From Ruegeria atlantica (GTDB taxonomy: Bacteria > Pseudomonadota > Alphaproteobacteria > Rhodobacterales > Rhodobacteraceae): 64,000 bases of DNA. How positions within the stretch are numbered: position 1 is the stretch's first letter; the number at the start of each line of letters is the position of its first letter. The position numbers were made by a program, and so were the translations under genes. The notes beneath the pieces were generated by a model, which saw only the letters and a program-made list of their open reading frames with translations, was not told where the DNA came from and searched no databases. The DNA lies in NCBI RefSeq assembly GCF_001458195.1, contig NZ_CYPU01000068.1:186001-250000 (forward strand), in the 5' to 3' direction. Of the stretch, positions 45,002-54,322 are shown in pieces.

Positions 45002-46071
45002 CGCGACAAACCACCATGCAGGTTCGGCATATCCAGCGCCGCAAACCCATAGTGGCGCAACCAGCGCAGGTCACTGTCAAAGAACGCCCGCAAATCCGGG
45101 ATGCCGTATTTCAGCATTGCCAGACGGTCGATACCGATGCCAAAGGCAAAGCCCTGATAGACCTCGGGATCAATCCCGCCTGCGGCGATCACCTTGGGGT
45201 GGACCATGCCGGACCCCAGAATCTCCATCCAGTCGTCGCCCTCGCCGATCTTCAGCTGACCGTTATCCCAGGAACAGCGGATATCGACCTCGGCCGATGG
45301 CTCGGTGAAGGGGAAGTGCGAGGCGCGGAAGCGCAGTTCGACATCATCGACCTCGAAGAACGCCTTCACGAACTCTTCCAGAACCCATTTCAGGTTCGCC
45401 ATCGAGATGTCCTTGTCGATGGCCAGACCCTCGACCTGATGGAACATCGGCGTGTGGGTCTGGTCATAATCGGCGCGGTACACGCCGCCCGGACAAATGA
45501 TGCGGATCGGCGCGCCCTGTTTCTCCATCGAGCGTATCTGCACCGGCGAGGTATGGGTGCGCAGCACGTGCGGCGGGCGATTGTCACCCTCGGCGCGGTG
45601 CATGTAGAACGTGTCCATCTCGGCCCGCGCGGGGTGGTGGCCGGGGATGTTCAGGGCGTCAAAGTTGTACCAGTCGTCTTCGATCCACGGTCCTTCGGCC
45701 ACCGAAAAGCCCAGTTCGGCAAAGATCGCGGTCAGCTCCTCGGTCGCCTGGCTAACAGGATGGATCGCCCCCTGACGGCGCGCGCGGGTCGGCAGGGTGA
45801 CGTCCAACCATTCTGTGCGCAGACGCTCATCCAGGGCGGCATCGGCCAAAGCGGCTTTCTTGGCGGACAGGGCCGAGTTGATCTCATCCTTCAGGGCATT
45901 CAGCGCGGGGCCTGCAACCTGGCGTTCCTCGGGCGTCATCTTGCCCAGCTCACGCATCTTCAGCGCGACCTCGCCCTTTTTGCCGACAGCTGCGACACGG
46001 ATCGCTTCGAGTGCGTTTTCGTCGCCTGCATCGGCGATCTGACCCAGATATTTTCCCTTAAGATCGTCCAT
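44998..46071 (-). CDS. pheS: Phenylalanine--tRNA ligase alpha subunit
   Basis: PheS carries the active site for phenylalanine activation. The 357-residue protein has the N-terminal coiled coil, then class-II motifs: the [12 protein letters not shown] motif region, [44 protein letters not shown], in parts (motif 2), and [18 protein letters not shown] (motif 3). Length is normal. Its stop overlaps the AT-rich gene and pheT is 2 kb downstream. About 65 bases separate it from the Hint-domain gene, so transcription could begin upstream of that gene or in the short gap. Confidence 0.96.
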   Translation of the reverse strand: MDDLKGKYLGQIADAGDENALEAIRVAAVGKKGEVALKMRELGKMTPEERQVAGPALNALKDEINSALSAKKAALADAALDERLRTEWLDVTLPTRARRQGAIHPVSQATEELTAIFAELGFSVAEGPWIEDDWYNFDALNIPGHHPARAEMDTFYMHRAEGDNRPPHVLRTHTSPVQIRSMEKQGAPIRIICPGGVYRADYDQTHTPMFHQVEGLAIDKDISMANLKWVLEEFVKAFFEVDDVELRFRASHFPFTEPSAEVDIRCSWDNGQLKIGEGDDWMEILGSGMVHPKVIAAGGIDPEVYQGFAFGIGIDRLAMLKYGIPDLRAFFDSDLRWLRHYGFAALDMPNLHGGLSR

Positions 46072-46136
46072 GACGGTTCCCTGAATGCTGTTGAAGCTCT
46101 GCTATCACAGCAGTCTGCGAAAGCAAGAGGGGCGGA

Positions 46137-47204
46137 TCAGATCGCCCGCAGCATTGCCACTTGTGGGCCGCACCGGACCGGGCGCACGGTCGGGCCATAA
46201 GTTTGTGGCTGATCCAAAAGCTCGGGGAACAGGGCGAACAGCTCGTCTGCGGCTTCGCGAGCAAGACTCGACAGGCCCTGCGCCCCGGGAAAGAAGCTTT
46301 CCGAGATCAGACCAGAGGTCGACACCAGTTGATGCCGGTCAAAGAACAGGTGGACATAGTGGACAAGGTCGCAAGGCGCGGATGTGATGGTCGTGTCATT
46401 GACCATTGATTTGGCCGCGACAAGAACCTCATCTTCTCCGAACAACAGTTGCGCCTGCCAACCTGCGACCAGCAGACGGTGTTGCGGCGAGACGTAAATG
46501 TCCTTTTCGGCCCCCAACGCGCCGGAACGGATGCGAACGGGTGCAAAACGACCCCGTCCTGAAACAGTGCAGCCACCGGCCCAGCGAATGATGCAAGCAC
46601 CATCGTCCTGCGTTAATACCAGATCACCCGGCCCCAGAGTTTCAACCCTGCGCGGGCCGTCTGGCGTGTCGACCAACGTGCCAGCCGCGAAACACGGCGC
46701 GCCTGAATCGCCGGGTGAGAGCGGCGCATGCACCAGTGTGTCCGGGTTGGGCTGATTGAATTGCAGGGTCGTTGTGGTTTGGTTCGGCCCGACAAGAACC
46801 GGTAGATTTTCCGAAGTTTCGCCGGCGGCCAACCCGTTTTGAGCGACGATATCTGTAGTTCCGCCACCGATATCGTAGAAATCAATGACCTCGCCCGTCG
46901 ACGTATTGGTCAGCGCATAAGCTTCATAGTTGGTAGAGCCACCGCCATTGGGATCGGTCAGCAAGATCGGAAAGAAGTCCGCTGAAATCACAAAGACTTG
47001 TTCGTTGTTGTCAGGGTCTGTCGAAACCTGAACCGACGGGTGATCCAGCGGAATTTCGATCCCAACCTGACCATTCGCCTGATAGAAGGACACAGTGAAA
47101 TTGGCCGGATCCTCATCGGATCTCAGCGCAACCTCTAGGAACTCGGACACACCGCTTTGGGCGGCATAGGCATTGGAATAATGCAGTTCGCTGATACGGG
47201 CCAT
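46137..47204 (-). CDS. Hint-domain protein with LTD-like N-terminal domain
   Basis: The 355-residue protein has an N-terminal beta-rich domain (MARISELHYSNAYAAQSGVSEFLEVAL, in parts) resembling lamin-tail-like domains, and a C-terminal Hint fold from about residue 187: GAPCFAAGTLVDTPDGPRRVETLGPGDLV, in parts, then VSPQHRLLVAG and DLVHYVHLFFDRHQLV with the histidines of a Hint/intein-like site. This Hint_2-type pattern is common in Rhodobacteraceae. Self-cleavage has not been shown for this type. There is no signal peptide. The start is uncertain by up to 18 residues. Confidence 0.85.
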   Translation of the reverse strand: MARISELHYSNAYAAQSGVSEFLEVALRSDEDPANFTVSFYQANGQVGIEIPLDHPSVQVSTDPDNNEQVFVISADFFPILLTDPNGGGSTNYEAYALTNTSTGEVIDFYDIGGGTTDIVAQNGLAAGETSENLPVLVGPNQTTTTLQFNQPNPDTLVHAPLSPGDSGAPCFAAGTLVDTPDGPRRVETLGPGDLVLTQDDGACIIRWAGGCTVSGRGRFAPVRIRSGALGAEKDIYVSPQHRLLVAGWQAQLLFGEDEVLVAAKSMVNDTTITSAPCDLVHYVHLFFDRHQLVSTSGLISESFFPGAQGLSSLAREAADELFALFPELLDQPQTYGPTVRPVRCGPQVAMLRAI

Positions 47205-47322
47205 GACGCCATCACGCTCGGGAATATCCCGCCAATCATACTCGCAGGACCCTGCCACATGGCAAGGTCACATCGCGTTAATTGGCAAATACTCTCCTAA
47301 AGGCAACAGACCTAAGAGACAG

Positions 47323-48693
47323 TCAGTAACTGAAATCGGGATAAATCCGGGTCAGATCGCCGTTCCAGTCGCCGTTATAGTGATCCAGCAATTCATCCGC
47401 CGGAACCTTGCCTGTTTCGATACTGTCCTTGAGCGCATTCAGGAAATGCGTCTCATCCGGTACCAACCCACCTGCACCGGGAAAGGCGCGGGATTTCAGG
47501 CCGGCTTGGGCGATCGAAACCACCTCACCAGCCAGATCGTGCATGTTGATATCGCCGACCTGCGCCTGCAAACCGTCCCGGGCCGCGGCAACCCGCAGCT
47601 CTTCGCGCGTTTCGGCGTCCCAGCCTTTGACCAGATCCCAGGCCGCATCCAACGCACCCTGATCATAGGTCAAACCCACCCAGAATGCGGGCAAGGCACA
47701 CAGGCGCCGCCATGGGCCACCATCGGCCCCGCGCATCTCCATGAACTTCTTGATCCGCGCCTCGGGGAAGGCTGTGGTCAGGTGATCAGCCCAGTCTGAC
47801 AAAGTCGGCGTTTCGCCCGGCAATGCAGGCAGTTTGCCTTGCAGAAAGTCACGGAAGGACTGGCCCAGCGCGTCGATATACTTGCCGTCGCGATAGACGA
47901 AATACATCGGCACATCCAAGGCGTATTCGACCCAAGCCTCGAACCCGAACCCGTCTTCGAACACAAAAGGCAGCATCCCGGTGCGCGCATCATCCAGATG
48001 CCGCCAGATATAGCTGCGCCAGCTTTTTTGGCCGTTTGGCTTACCCTCAAAGAACGGCGAATTGGCAAATAGTGCGGTTGCCACCGGCTGCAACGCCAGC
48101 GCGACGCGCAGTTTCTGCACCATGTCAGCCTCGGATCCAAAGTCGATATTGACCTGAACCGTACACGTCCGGCGCATCATCGACCGGCCCATGGTGCCGA
48201 CCTTTTCCATGTAGTCATTCATCAGCCGGTAACGCCCCTTGGGCATCAGCGGCATTTCCTCGTGGGTCCAGATCGGGGCGGCCCCAAGGCCGATGAAGCC
48301 GACACCGATCTTGTCCGCGATATCCTTCACATCGCGCAGATGCGCGTTCACCTCGTCACAAGTTTCATGAATGGTCTCAAGCGGCGCGCCTGACAATTCC
48401 AACTGCCCACCGGGTTCCAGCGAAACATTGGCGCCGTCTTTTTCCAGCCCGATCAGCTTGCCGGCCTCTTCCACCGGGGCCCAGCCGTGCAGATCACGCA
48501 AACCCTGCAGCACGGCAAGGATAGAGCGCTCGCCCTCAAAGGGCAGCGGTTTCAGCGTGTCTTTGCAATAGCCGAACTTCTCATGTTCGGTTCCGATGCG
48601 CCAATCCTGTTTGGGCTTGCAGCCCGATTCCAGATATTCGGCCAGTTGCTCATGGCGTTCGATCGGTCCGCCGCCGGACTGGGGAATGGACAT
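47323..48693 (-). CDS. gshA: Glutamate--cysteine ligase
   Basis: GshA joins glutamate and cysteine in the first step of glutathione synthesis. The 456-residue protein is of the GCS2/plant-like type: RIGTEHEKFGY at the start, LEPGGQLELSGAP, FIGLGAAPIWTHEEMPLMPKGRY, in parts, YMEKVGTMGRSMMRRTCTVQVNIDFGSE, in parts, and MRGADGGPWRRLCALPAFWVGL. Length is normal. It lies downstream of rsmE, the acetyltransferase and a PH-like gene on the same strand, a common Rhodobacterales order by recollection. Confidence 0.94.
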   Translation of the reverse strand: MSIPQSGGGPIERHEQLAEYLESGCKPKQDWRIGTEHEKFGYCKDTLKPLPFEGERSILAVLQGLRDLHGWAPVEEAGKLIGLEKDGANVSLEPGGQLELSGAPLETIHETCDEVNAHLRDVKDIADKIGVGFIGLGAAPIWTHEEMPLMPKGRYRLMNDYMEKVGTMGRSMMRRTCTVQVNIDFGSEADMVQKLRVALALQPVATALFANSPFFEGKPNGQKSWRSYIWRHLDDARTGMLPFVFEDGFGFEAWVEYALDVPMYFVYRDGKYIDALGQSFRDFLQGKLPALPGETPTLSDWADHLTTAFPEARIKKFMEMRGADGGPWRRLCALPAFWVGLTYDQGALDAAWDLVKGWDAETREELRVAAARDGLQAQVGDINMHDLAGEVVSIAQAGLKSRAFPGAGGLVPDETHFLNALKDSIETGKVPADELLDHYNGDWNGDLTRIYPDFSY

Positions 48694-48757
48694 GAACCGT
48701 GCTCCGATCCTGATGTGTCTGTCGTTTGGTCAGTCGTGGTCTTAAACCGCGCCAGTG

Positions 48758-49285
48758 TCAATGCAGCCTCAAATGGGCCGGACGCAGAGGCGTGCGTTCC
48801 CAAATAACCACAGGATGCGTCGCGCCACCGTTCAGTTCCGACAGCATTTGTTCAGTTTTCAAGCCCGGAAGAGCCGAGAACACATCGAACAGAGCTTCGG
48901 CGCCTTCTGCATTCACAGGAATGTGAAGCGTCGGCTGACCCTGTTGATCCAAAATCCAATGCGCCGGGGACGATGTCGGGTCCAGCGCAAGGCGCTCGAT
49001 TTCACGTGTCGCAACGATGCCGCCTGTCAGCGGCCCCAGGTAAGTGATCTGACCTTCATCGATTGTCACCAGACCAGGGCCACCTGCACCGGTTCGGAAC
49101 CGGGCCCGTTGAATGCCAATAACGGCCAGCGCCACCGAGACTGCGATCAGAACCCAGCCCAGCCAACCCAGCAATCCACCGGGTCCGCCGATCCAGCTGA
49201 GGCCGACCAACAAGACGACCCCTGCCACCAGCACTTCGCGCCAGCGCCACAGGGCCAGTTTGGCTTCGGGTCGGATGAAACTCAT
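48758..49285 (-). CDS. Unknown membrane protein with two N-terminal helices
   Basis: The 175-residue protein has two hydrophobic helices (residues 15-60) and then a beta-rich region with VTIDEGQITYLGPLTGGIVATREIERLAL, in parts, and HWILDQQGQPTLHIPVNAEGAEALFDVFSALPGL, in parts. That layout resembles bacterial PH-like (bPH) proteins but no firm family is given. Its start overlaps the end of the acetyltransferase gene as ATGA. The protein ends near the gshA start with about 60 bases between. Confidence 0.78.
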   Translation of the reverse strand: MSFIRPEAKLALWRWREVLVAGVVLLVGLSWIGGPGGLLGWLGWVLIAVSVALAVIGIQRARFRTGAGGPGLVTIDEGQITYLGPLTGGIVATREIERLALDPTSSPAHWILDQQGQPTLHIPVNAEGAEALFDVFSALPGLKTEQMLSELNGGATHPVVIWERTPLRPAHLRLH

Positions 49286-50130
49286 GCCGTGTCCTCGGGG
49301 TTTTTGAACAGAATCAGGGAATAGTGGCCTGCTGGCCGGAACCCAATTGCTATATAGGCACGCGCGGCAGCATCGCTAGCGGCAAACAGAACAGCGCGGG
49401 TTGCGCCGTTGCTGTGCGCCTCGCGTAGATGCAGCGCCACTGCCAGTCGGGCGTATCCATGCCCCCGAAGATCGGGCGGCGTGTACACGCCCCCAATCTG
49501 GACAACCTCTGGCAAACGCGAGTTGAACCCGGTCATTCCTACCGGCTGGTTATCCATCAACAAGGCCCGATGAGAATCGCGTTCGATATAGGCAGCGATA
49601 TCTTTTTGTGCCTGAGGTTGCGCGCGTTCGGGGTCAAAGCCCATTGCTTCGATCAGGTAGTCTTGTCGCCATCCCACTGTTATGGATCGGTCCAGTTCAT
49701 CCAGCGGCACCAGTTTCGCGCCGGTGGCGTCCGGCATGACAAGTTGATTCAGATCCAGCGAGAATCCCGGCTCGTCACTGTTTAGGGTTGCAGGCCGGTC
49801 TTCCCATCCCGCAAGCTGCATGATCCGACCAGCTTGAGTGGCCTCAGCCGCCAGACCGAACAACTTGCGCCCTCGGATCAGGCGAATCGCATGGCTCAGG
49901 TCTTCGTCCGAGCATTCTGGGCATTGCGGCAGAACCATACCTTCATTTGTGATTCCAAAAACCGCCCGCGGACCTTCACCCAATTTCCACAAGTTCACGG
50001 CGCGCGGGTCTGAGCCGCGCAAGCCGAAATCCCGCAGGTTCGCCAGAGGGAACATGGACGTCTGGATGTGTTCGAACAGGAACCTGTCGATCTTTGGAAC
50101 GTCTGCGCCTTGCGCTTCTTGCCAGTTCAC
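49282..50130 (-). CDS. GNAT-family N-acetyltransferase
   Basis: The 282-residue protein has a C-terminal GNAT domain: GVYTPPDLRGHGYARLAVALHLREA, in parts, is the acetyl-CoA loop (RGHGYA) and AAARAYIAIGF precedes the final strand. The N-terminal 150 residues are a second, less obvious domain typical of longer GNATs. The GTG at 50130 overlaps the rsmE stop (GTGA) with GGGGG upstream. Substrate unknown. Coupled to rsmE before it and the PH-like gene after it. Confidence 0.86.
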   Translation of the reverse strand: MNWQEAQGADVPKIDRFLFEHIQTSMFPLANLRDFGLRGSDPRAVNLWKLGEGPRAVFGITNEGMVLPQCPECSDEDLSHAIRLIRGRKLFGLAAEATQAGRIMQLAGWEDRPATLNSDEPGFSLDLNQLVMPDATGAKLVPLDELDRSITVGWRQDYLIEAMGFDPERAQPQAQKDIAAYIERDSHRALLMDNQPVGMTGFNSRLPEVVQIGGVYTPPDLRGHGYARLAVALHLREAHSNGATRAVLFAASDAAARAYIAIGFRPAGHYSLILFKNPEDTA

Positions 50131-50852
50131 ACCCAGTCCCCCAGCGCCTGCTGCCACATGGTCAGCGCCGCTACGGCAGCCGTATCGGCGCGCAGGATGC
50201 GCGGGCCAAGGCTGACCACATGTGAATATGGCAACGCGGCCAGCCTCGCGCGTTCACGCTCGGAAAAGCCACCTTCGGGGCCGATGAGAATAGCCCAGGA
50301 TTGGTCCGTTTCATTGCCAGCCAACCGTAGGGCCGAGCCTACCTCGGCCTCATCGCAGAACATCAGTTGCCGCCCTTCGGGCCAGCTTTCCAACACGCGA
50401 TCCAATCGCTGCAGATCAGCCACCTCGGGCACAAATGTTCCACCGCATTGCTCGGTCGCCTCAACGGCGTGCGCCTGCAAGCGGTCCTGACGAATGCGTT
50501 CCGAATTGGTGAATTCCGTTTGCACCGGCATGATCCGCGCCGCTCCCATTTCCGCTGCCTTTTCAACGATAAAGTCAGTCCGCGCCTTTTTGATCGGCGC
50601 GAACAGGAACCACAGGTCTGGGGGCAGTTGCAGCGGTTTGGATTGCTCAACGCAGGACAAGACGCCGCCCCGCTTGCCTGCCACTATTACCTCGGCCAGC
50701 CACTCTCCGTCCTGCCCATTGAACAGCGCGACATGTCCACCGACGGACAGGCGCATAACGCCAAACAGGTAATGGGCCTGCTCGCGCGTCAAAGGAACCG
50801 ATTGCCCCTGACCCAGAGGGTGCTCTACATACAGTCTGATCTTTGCACTCAT
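50127..50852 (-). CDS. rsmE: 16S rRNA (uracil1498-N3)-methyltransferase
   Basis: RsmE methylates U1498 in the 30S subunit. The 241-residue SPOUT-fold protein has an N-terminal PUA-like domain (MRLSVGGHVALFNG) and a C-terminal knot with LIGPEGGFSERERARL and VSLGPRILRADTAAVAAL, the SAM-binding signature. Length is normal. It diverges from ubiA with only 12 bases between the starts, so each promoter must lie inside the other gene or the leaders are very short. Confidence 0.95.
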   Translation of the reverse strand: MSAKIRLYVEHPLGQGQSVPLTREQAHYLFGVMRLSVGGHVALFNGQDGEWLAEVIVAGKRGGVLSCVEQSKPLQLPPDLWFLFAPIKKARTDFIVEKAAEMGAARIMPVQTEFTNSERIRQDRLQAHAVEATEQCGGTFVPEVADLQRLDRVLESWPEGRQLMFCDEAEVGSALRLAGNETDQSWAILIGPEGGFSERERARLAALPYSHVVSLGPRILRADTAAVAALTMWQQALGDWV

Positions 50853-50864
50853 GAGACCTTACAT

Positions 50865-51827
50865 ATGCAAGGCAATGCCCCAACACCAGACGGTCAGGTT
50901 GCCGACGCTGTCAGCGGCAACTGGGTCGATACATATGCGCCCGCGTTCACCCGCCCCTACCTGCGCCTGAGCCGCGCTGACCGGCCCATCGGCACGTGGT
51001 TGCTGTTGATTCCCTGCTGGTGGGGATTGGCACTGGCCATCCTCAGCGACGGCACCCCGCGGTGGGAGGATCTGTGGATCGCCATCGGCTGCGCGTTCGG
51101 CGCATTTCTGATGCGCGGTGCTGGCTGTACATGGAACGACATCACCGACCGCGAATTCGATGGTCAGGTCGAACGCACACGGTCCCGCCCAATCCCGTCC
51201 GGTCAGGTCAGTGTGCGCCAGGCCGTTACCTGGATGGGACTGCAATGCCTGCTGGCGCTGATGATTCTGTTGACCTTCAACCACGCCGCAATTGCGATGG
51301 GCGTACTGTCGCTGTTGCCGGTGACGATCTACCCCTTTGCCAAGCGATTCACCTGGTGGCCACAGGTGTTTCTGGGGCTGGCATTCAACTGGGGCATCCT
51401 GCTGGCCTGGGCTGCCCACACGGGAACCGTGGGTATACCCGCAATCACGCTGTACCTAGCCGGGATCGCGTGGACGCTGTTTTACGACACGATCTATGCC
51501 CATCAGGACGCCGAAGATGACGAGCTGATCGGGATCAAGTCCACCGCCCGGCTGTTTGGCACCGATACTGCGCGGTGGTTGAAGTATTTCCTGATGGCAA
51601 CAGTGGCGCTTATGGGACTGGCAATCATTGACGCCGCGACGACCCAGGCGTCAATCATTGCCCTGGTAGTGGCCCTTGGGGGGCCTTGGGCGATGGGGTG
51701 GCACATGGCATGGCAATTGCGGGGACTTGATATCGAGGACAACGCCAAACTGCTGCAATTGTTCCGCGCCAACCGTGATACCGGCCTTATTCCTCTGATA
51801 TTCCTTTGCGTCGCCTTGCTGCTCTGA
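50865..51827 (+). CDS. ubiA: 4-hydroxybenzoate polyprenyltransferase
   Basis: UbiA attaches the polyprenyl tail to 4-hydroxybenzoate in ubiquinone synthesis. The 320-residue inner-membrane protein has about eight helices and both aspartate motifs: GCTWNDITDREFDGQVERTRSRPIPSG, in parts (NDxxDxxxD), and DTIYAHQDAEDDELIGIKSTARLFG, in parts. Length is normal. The ATG at 50865 has AAGGT-like weak signals only; an upstream in-frame extension runs through rsmE antisense and is rejected. Confidence 0.95.
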   Translation: MQGNAPTPDGQVADAVSGNWVDTYAPAFTRPYLRLSRADRPIGTWLLLIPCWWGLALAILSDGTPRWEDLWIAIGCAFGAFLMRGAGCTWNDITDREFDGQVERTRSRPIPSGQVSVRQAVTWMGLQCLLALMILLTFNHAAIAMGVLSLLPVTIYPFAKRFTWWPQVFLGLAFNWGILLAWAAHTGTVGIPAITLYLAGIAWTLFYDTIYAHQDAEDDELIGIKSTARLFGTDTARWLKYFLMATVALMGLAIIDAATTQASIIALVVALGGPWAMGWHMAWQLRGLDIEDNAKLLQLFRANRDTGLIPLIFLCVALLL

Positions 51828-51892
51828 TTGCACCCGGGCCGAGGCCTCTGTAAGAGTTCTGAACACTCACCCGAGGAGTCGATAGTTCGCAC

Positions 51893-53827
51893 ATGCGTCT
51901 GCCTTATTTCTTCGTCGTTGCCTTTGTCTTCCTTGCGTCCGCCGGGCTGTCTCTGCTGGCGGCAAGCTTTGCCGTAACAAAGGTCGAAGAAGCCTCGGAA
52001 TTCGCCGTTCGGCGTGCGCTGGACCTAAAAGGCCATAACTGGGCCGAGGTACAGTCAGACGGGCTGCGGGTGGTTCTGACCGGCACCGCCACAGATGAGG
52101 CCACACGATTCAACGCTTTGACGGCGGCGGGGACCGAGGTCGACACCTCGCGCGTGATTGATGAAATGGAAGTCGCGCCTTCGACGCAGTTGGCCTCCCC
52201 ACGCTTTTCAGCCGAAATTCTCCGCAATGACAGCGGTATCTCGGTTATTGGCCTGATCCCGGCGAGCGAAGACCGCGACGCACTGACGAAAAGATTGCGA
52301 ACGCTGAATGACGGGCCGATATCTGATTTGCTGGAAACCGCCGACTATCCAAAGCCCAAAGGCTGGGACGATGCGATCGCTTTTGCTGTTGAGGCGCTGA
52401 CCCGACTGCCGCGGGCCAAAATCTCGGCCAGCCCCGGGCTTGTAAAGGTGACAGCAATTGCCGACAGCCAGCAGGAAAAAGAACGGCTGGAGCAAGAGCT
52501 GACGCGCGCGGCACCGCCCAGCCTGCGCATTGGCCTGTCCATTTCCGCACCGCGCCCGGTCATTACACCCTTCACCCTGCGCTATCTGATCGACGAAAAT
52601 GGCGGGCAATTCGACGCCTGTTCGGCCCAGGATGAAAAGGCGCGGGACCGGATCGTCGCAGCCGCCCAGGATGCTGGTCTGACCGGGCCTTATTCCTGCA
52701 CCATCGGTCTGGGTGAACCCTCGCCTCGCTGGCCCGACGCCGCCGTGTTAAGCATTCGGGCGCTGTCAGAAATCGGCCAGGGTACGGTGACTTTGTCAGA
52801 TGCAGATATCACTCTGGTCGCGGCCGAAGGCACTGGTGCCGCGCTGTTTGATCAGGTGATCGGTGAACTGGAAAACGCGCTGCCCGAGGTCTTTGCCCTG
52901 CACGCGGTTCTGCCGGAACCCGAAACGGAAAACCAATCCGGCCCGCCCGAATTCTCAGCAACACGAAGTCCCGAAGGCCTGGTGCAAATGCGCGGCCGCC
53001 TGGGGGATGAAACCCAGCGCGACATGGTCGACAGCTATGCCCGTGCAGCCTTTGGTTATGAACACGTCCATACCGCAACCCGCGTGGCCCCTGACCTGCC
53101 CGCTGATTGGCCCATTCGCGTTCTCAGCGGGCTTGAGGCATTGTCGCAACTGCACAATGGCGCGCTAACCGTGACACCGGACGAAGTGGTTCTGAACGGC
53201 ATCAGCCACGATCCCAAAACCCGGGCCTATGTTTCGGGGCTTTTGTCGGAAAAACTGGGCGAGGCACAAGATTTCAGCCTGTCGATCACCTATCAAAAGC
53301 CACCCGAGCCCGCAGACAAGCTGCCCGACCCGGATGTTTGCGAAGAGCGCATCGCCGAGGTTCAGGCGGGTTCCAAAATCGCCTTTGAACCAGGTTCTGC
53401 CACGGTCGCCGCCGAATCGCGCGATACGGTCAATCAGATCGCCGACATCCTGCGGGAATGCGGACCCATCCGGCTGGAGATTCAGGGCCACACTGACAGC
53501 CAAGGTCGCGAAGAGATGAACCAGCAGCTCAGCCAGTCGCGTGCACAATCCATCTTAAATGAACTGCGCGCGCGGCGCGTGCCCACAGCCAGCTTTACCG
53601 CCTTGGGCTATGGTGAAACCCAGCCAATCGCCGACAATGACACCGAAATCGGGCGGGAAGAAAACAGACGCATCGAATTCCGCCTGATCCGGCCCGAATC
53701 CACCGCCGAATCTCAAACCGCGCTGGAAGCGATGGAAGACGAAACAGAGACGTCACAAGACGCAGAGCCAGAGGCCAAAGCCGCGGAAACGGATGCGGAA
53801 ACCGACTCGGGCGCAGGGGACCAGTAA
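51893..53827 (+). CDS. OmpA-family protein with BON-like repeats
   Basis: The 644-residue protein has an N-terminal membrane or signal segment (residues 5-28), then a large region of about 440 residues with several BON-like units (for example LVKVTAIADSQQEKERLEQEL and VVLNGISHDPKTRAYVSGLL), and a C-terminal OmpA/MotB peptidoglycan-binding domain (GSKIAFEPGSATVAAES, IQGHTDSQGREEMNQQLSQSRA and ALGYGETQPIADN). The final 45 residues are acidic. Such proteins link outer membrane or periplasmic parts to the cell wall. It is followed one base later by a small coiled-coil protein. Confidence 0.9.
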   Translation: MRLPYFFVVAFVFLASAGLSLLAASFAVTKVEEASEFAVRRALDLKGHNWAEVQSDGLRVVLTGTATDEATRFNALTAAGTEVDTSRVIDEMEVAPSTQLASPRFSAEILRNDSGISVIGLIPASEDRDALTKRLRTLNDGPISDLLETADYPKPKGWDDAIAFAVEALTRLPRAKISASPGLVKVTAIADSQQEKERLEQELTRAAPPSLRIGLSISAPRPVITPFTLRYLIDENGGQFDACSAQDEKARDRIVAAAQDAGLTGPYSCTIGLGEPSPRWPDAAVLSIRALSEIGQGTVTLSDADITLVAAEGTGAALFDQVIGELENALPEVFALHAVLPEPETENQSGPPEFSATRSPEGLVQMRGRLGDETQRDMVDSYARAAFGYEHVHTATRVAPDLPADWPIRVLSGLEALSQLHNGALTVTPDEVVLNGISHDPKTRAYVSGLLSEKLGEAQDFSLSITYQKPPEPADKLPDPDVCEERIAEVQAGSKIAFEPGSATVAAESRDTVNQIADILRECGPIRLEIQGHTDSQGREEMNQQLSQSRAQSILNELRARRVPTASFTALGYGETQPIADNDTEIGREENRRIEFRLIRPESTAESQTALEAMEDETETSQDAEPEAKAAETDAETDSGAGDQ

Positions 53828-53828
53828 A

Positions 53829-54149
53829 TTGAACAGAATCGAATTCATTATCGCGACCGCCGTCATATTGTTTGCCGCCTTTAGCATGGGATGGTTCGCC
53901 AACTGGCTGGCCCATCGCCTGTCGCGCGTCCGGCAAAGCGACGTCGCCGATCTGGACCGCATGAGCCAGGAGCTGCATGAGGCAGAAGAAACCCGCGACC
54001 AGGCCATCACCTATCTGCAGCAGCGCGAGGCCGAACTGACCAACCAGCTGACCCAGACCGAGGCCGAATTGGCCGCCGCCATGGACGGCCTGCGCGCCGC
54101 CCGGCAAGAGGCGGAAGAACTACGCGGGCGTATCAACAACGCGGATTGA
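53829..54149 (+). CDS. Small membrane-anchored coiled-coil protein
   Basis: The 106-residue protein starts at a TTG (53829) one base after the OmpA gene stop, with AGGGGA nine bases upstream. A membrane helix (residues 5-25) is followed by about 75 residues of strongly charged heptad-like sequence rich in Glu, Gln, Arg and Ala (LDRMSQELHEAEETRDQAITYL, in parts), a clear coiled coil. Function unknown. The pair with an OmpA-family protein suggests an envelope structure. The next 170 bases hold only weak promoter-like sites for the following gene. Confidence 0.82.
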   Translation: MNRIEFIIATAVILFAAFSMGWFANWLAHRLSRVRQSDVADLDRMSQELHEAEETRDQAITYLQQREAELTNQLTQTEAELAAAMDGLRAARQEAEELRGRINNAD

Positions 54150-54322
54150 TCCCAGCCCCGGGCTTAATAGCTGACCCCGGTTGGGGCCGACTGCACCTTC
54201 GGCGCAAATCAGCCGATCCGAGGCAATCGCCTTCAATTCTTAAAACAAATTCAATATTAGGAATTGGTGCATTTTTTACACATGCACATCACTGTTCACT
54301 ATCCAGAAAATTGGAGTGTACT

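Noticed and set aside
40605..46071. The pheS-pheT interval as a defence island
   Set aside because: Only one gene is compositionally foreign; the cupin and esterase genes look like ordinary periplasmic proteins and no defence motif is seen.
45016..46200. A 394-codon open frame on the plus strand opposite pheS
   Set aside because: It lies entirely against pheS and has no recognisable domain or ribosome site.
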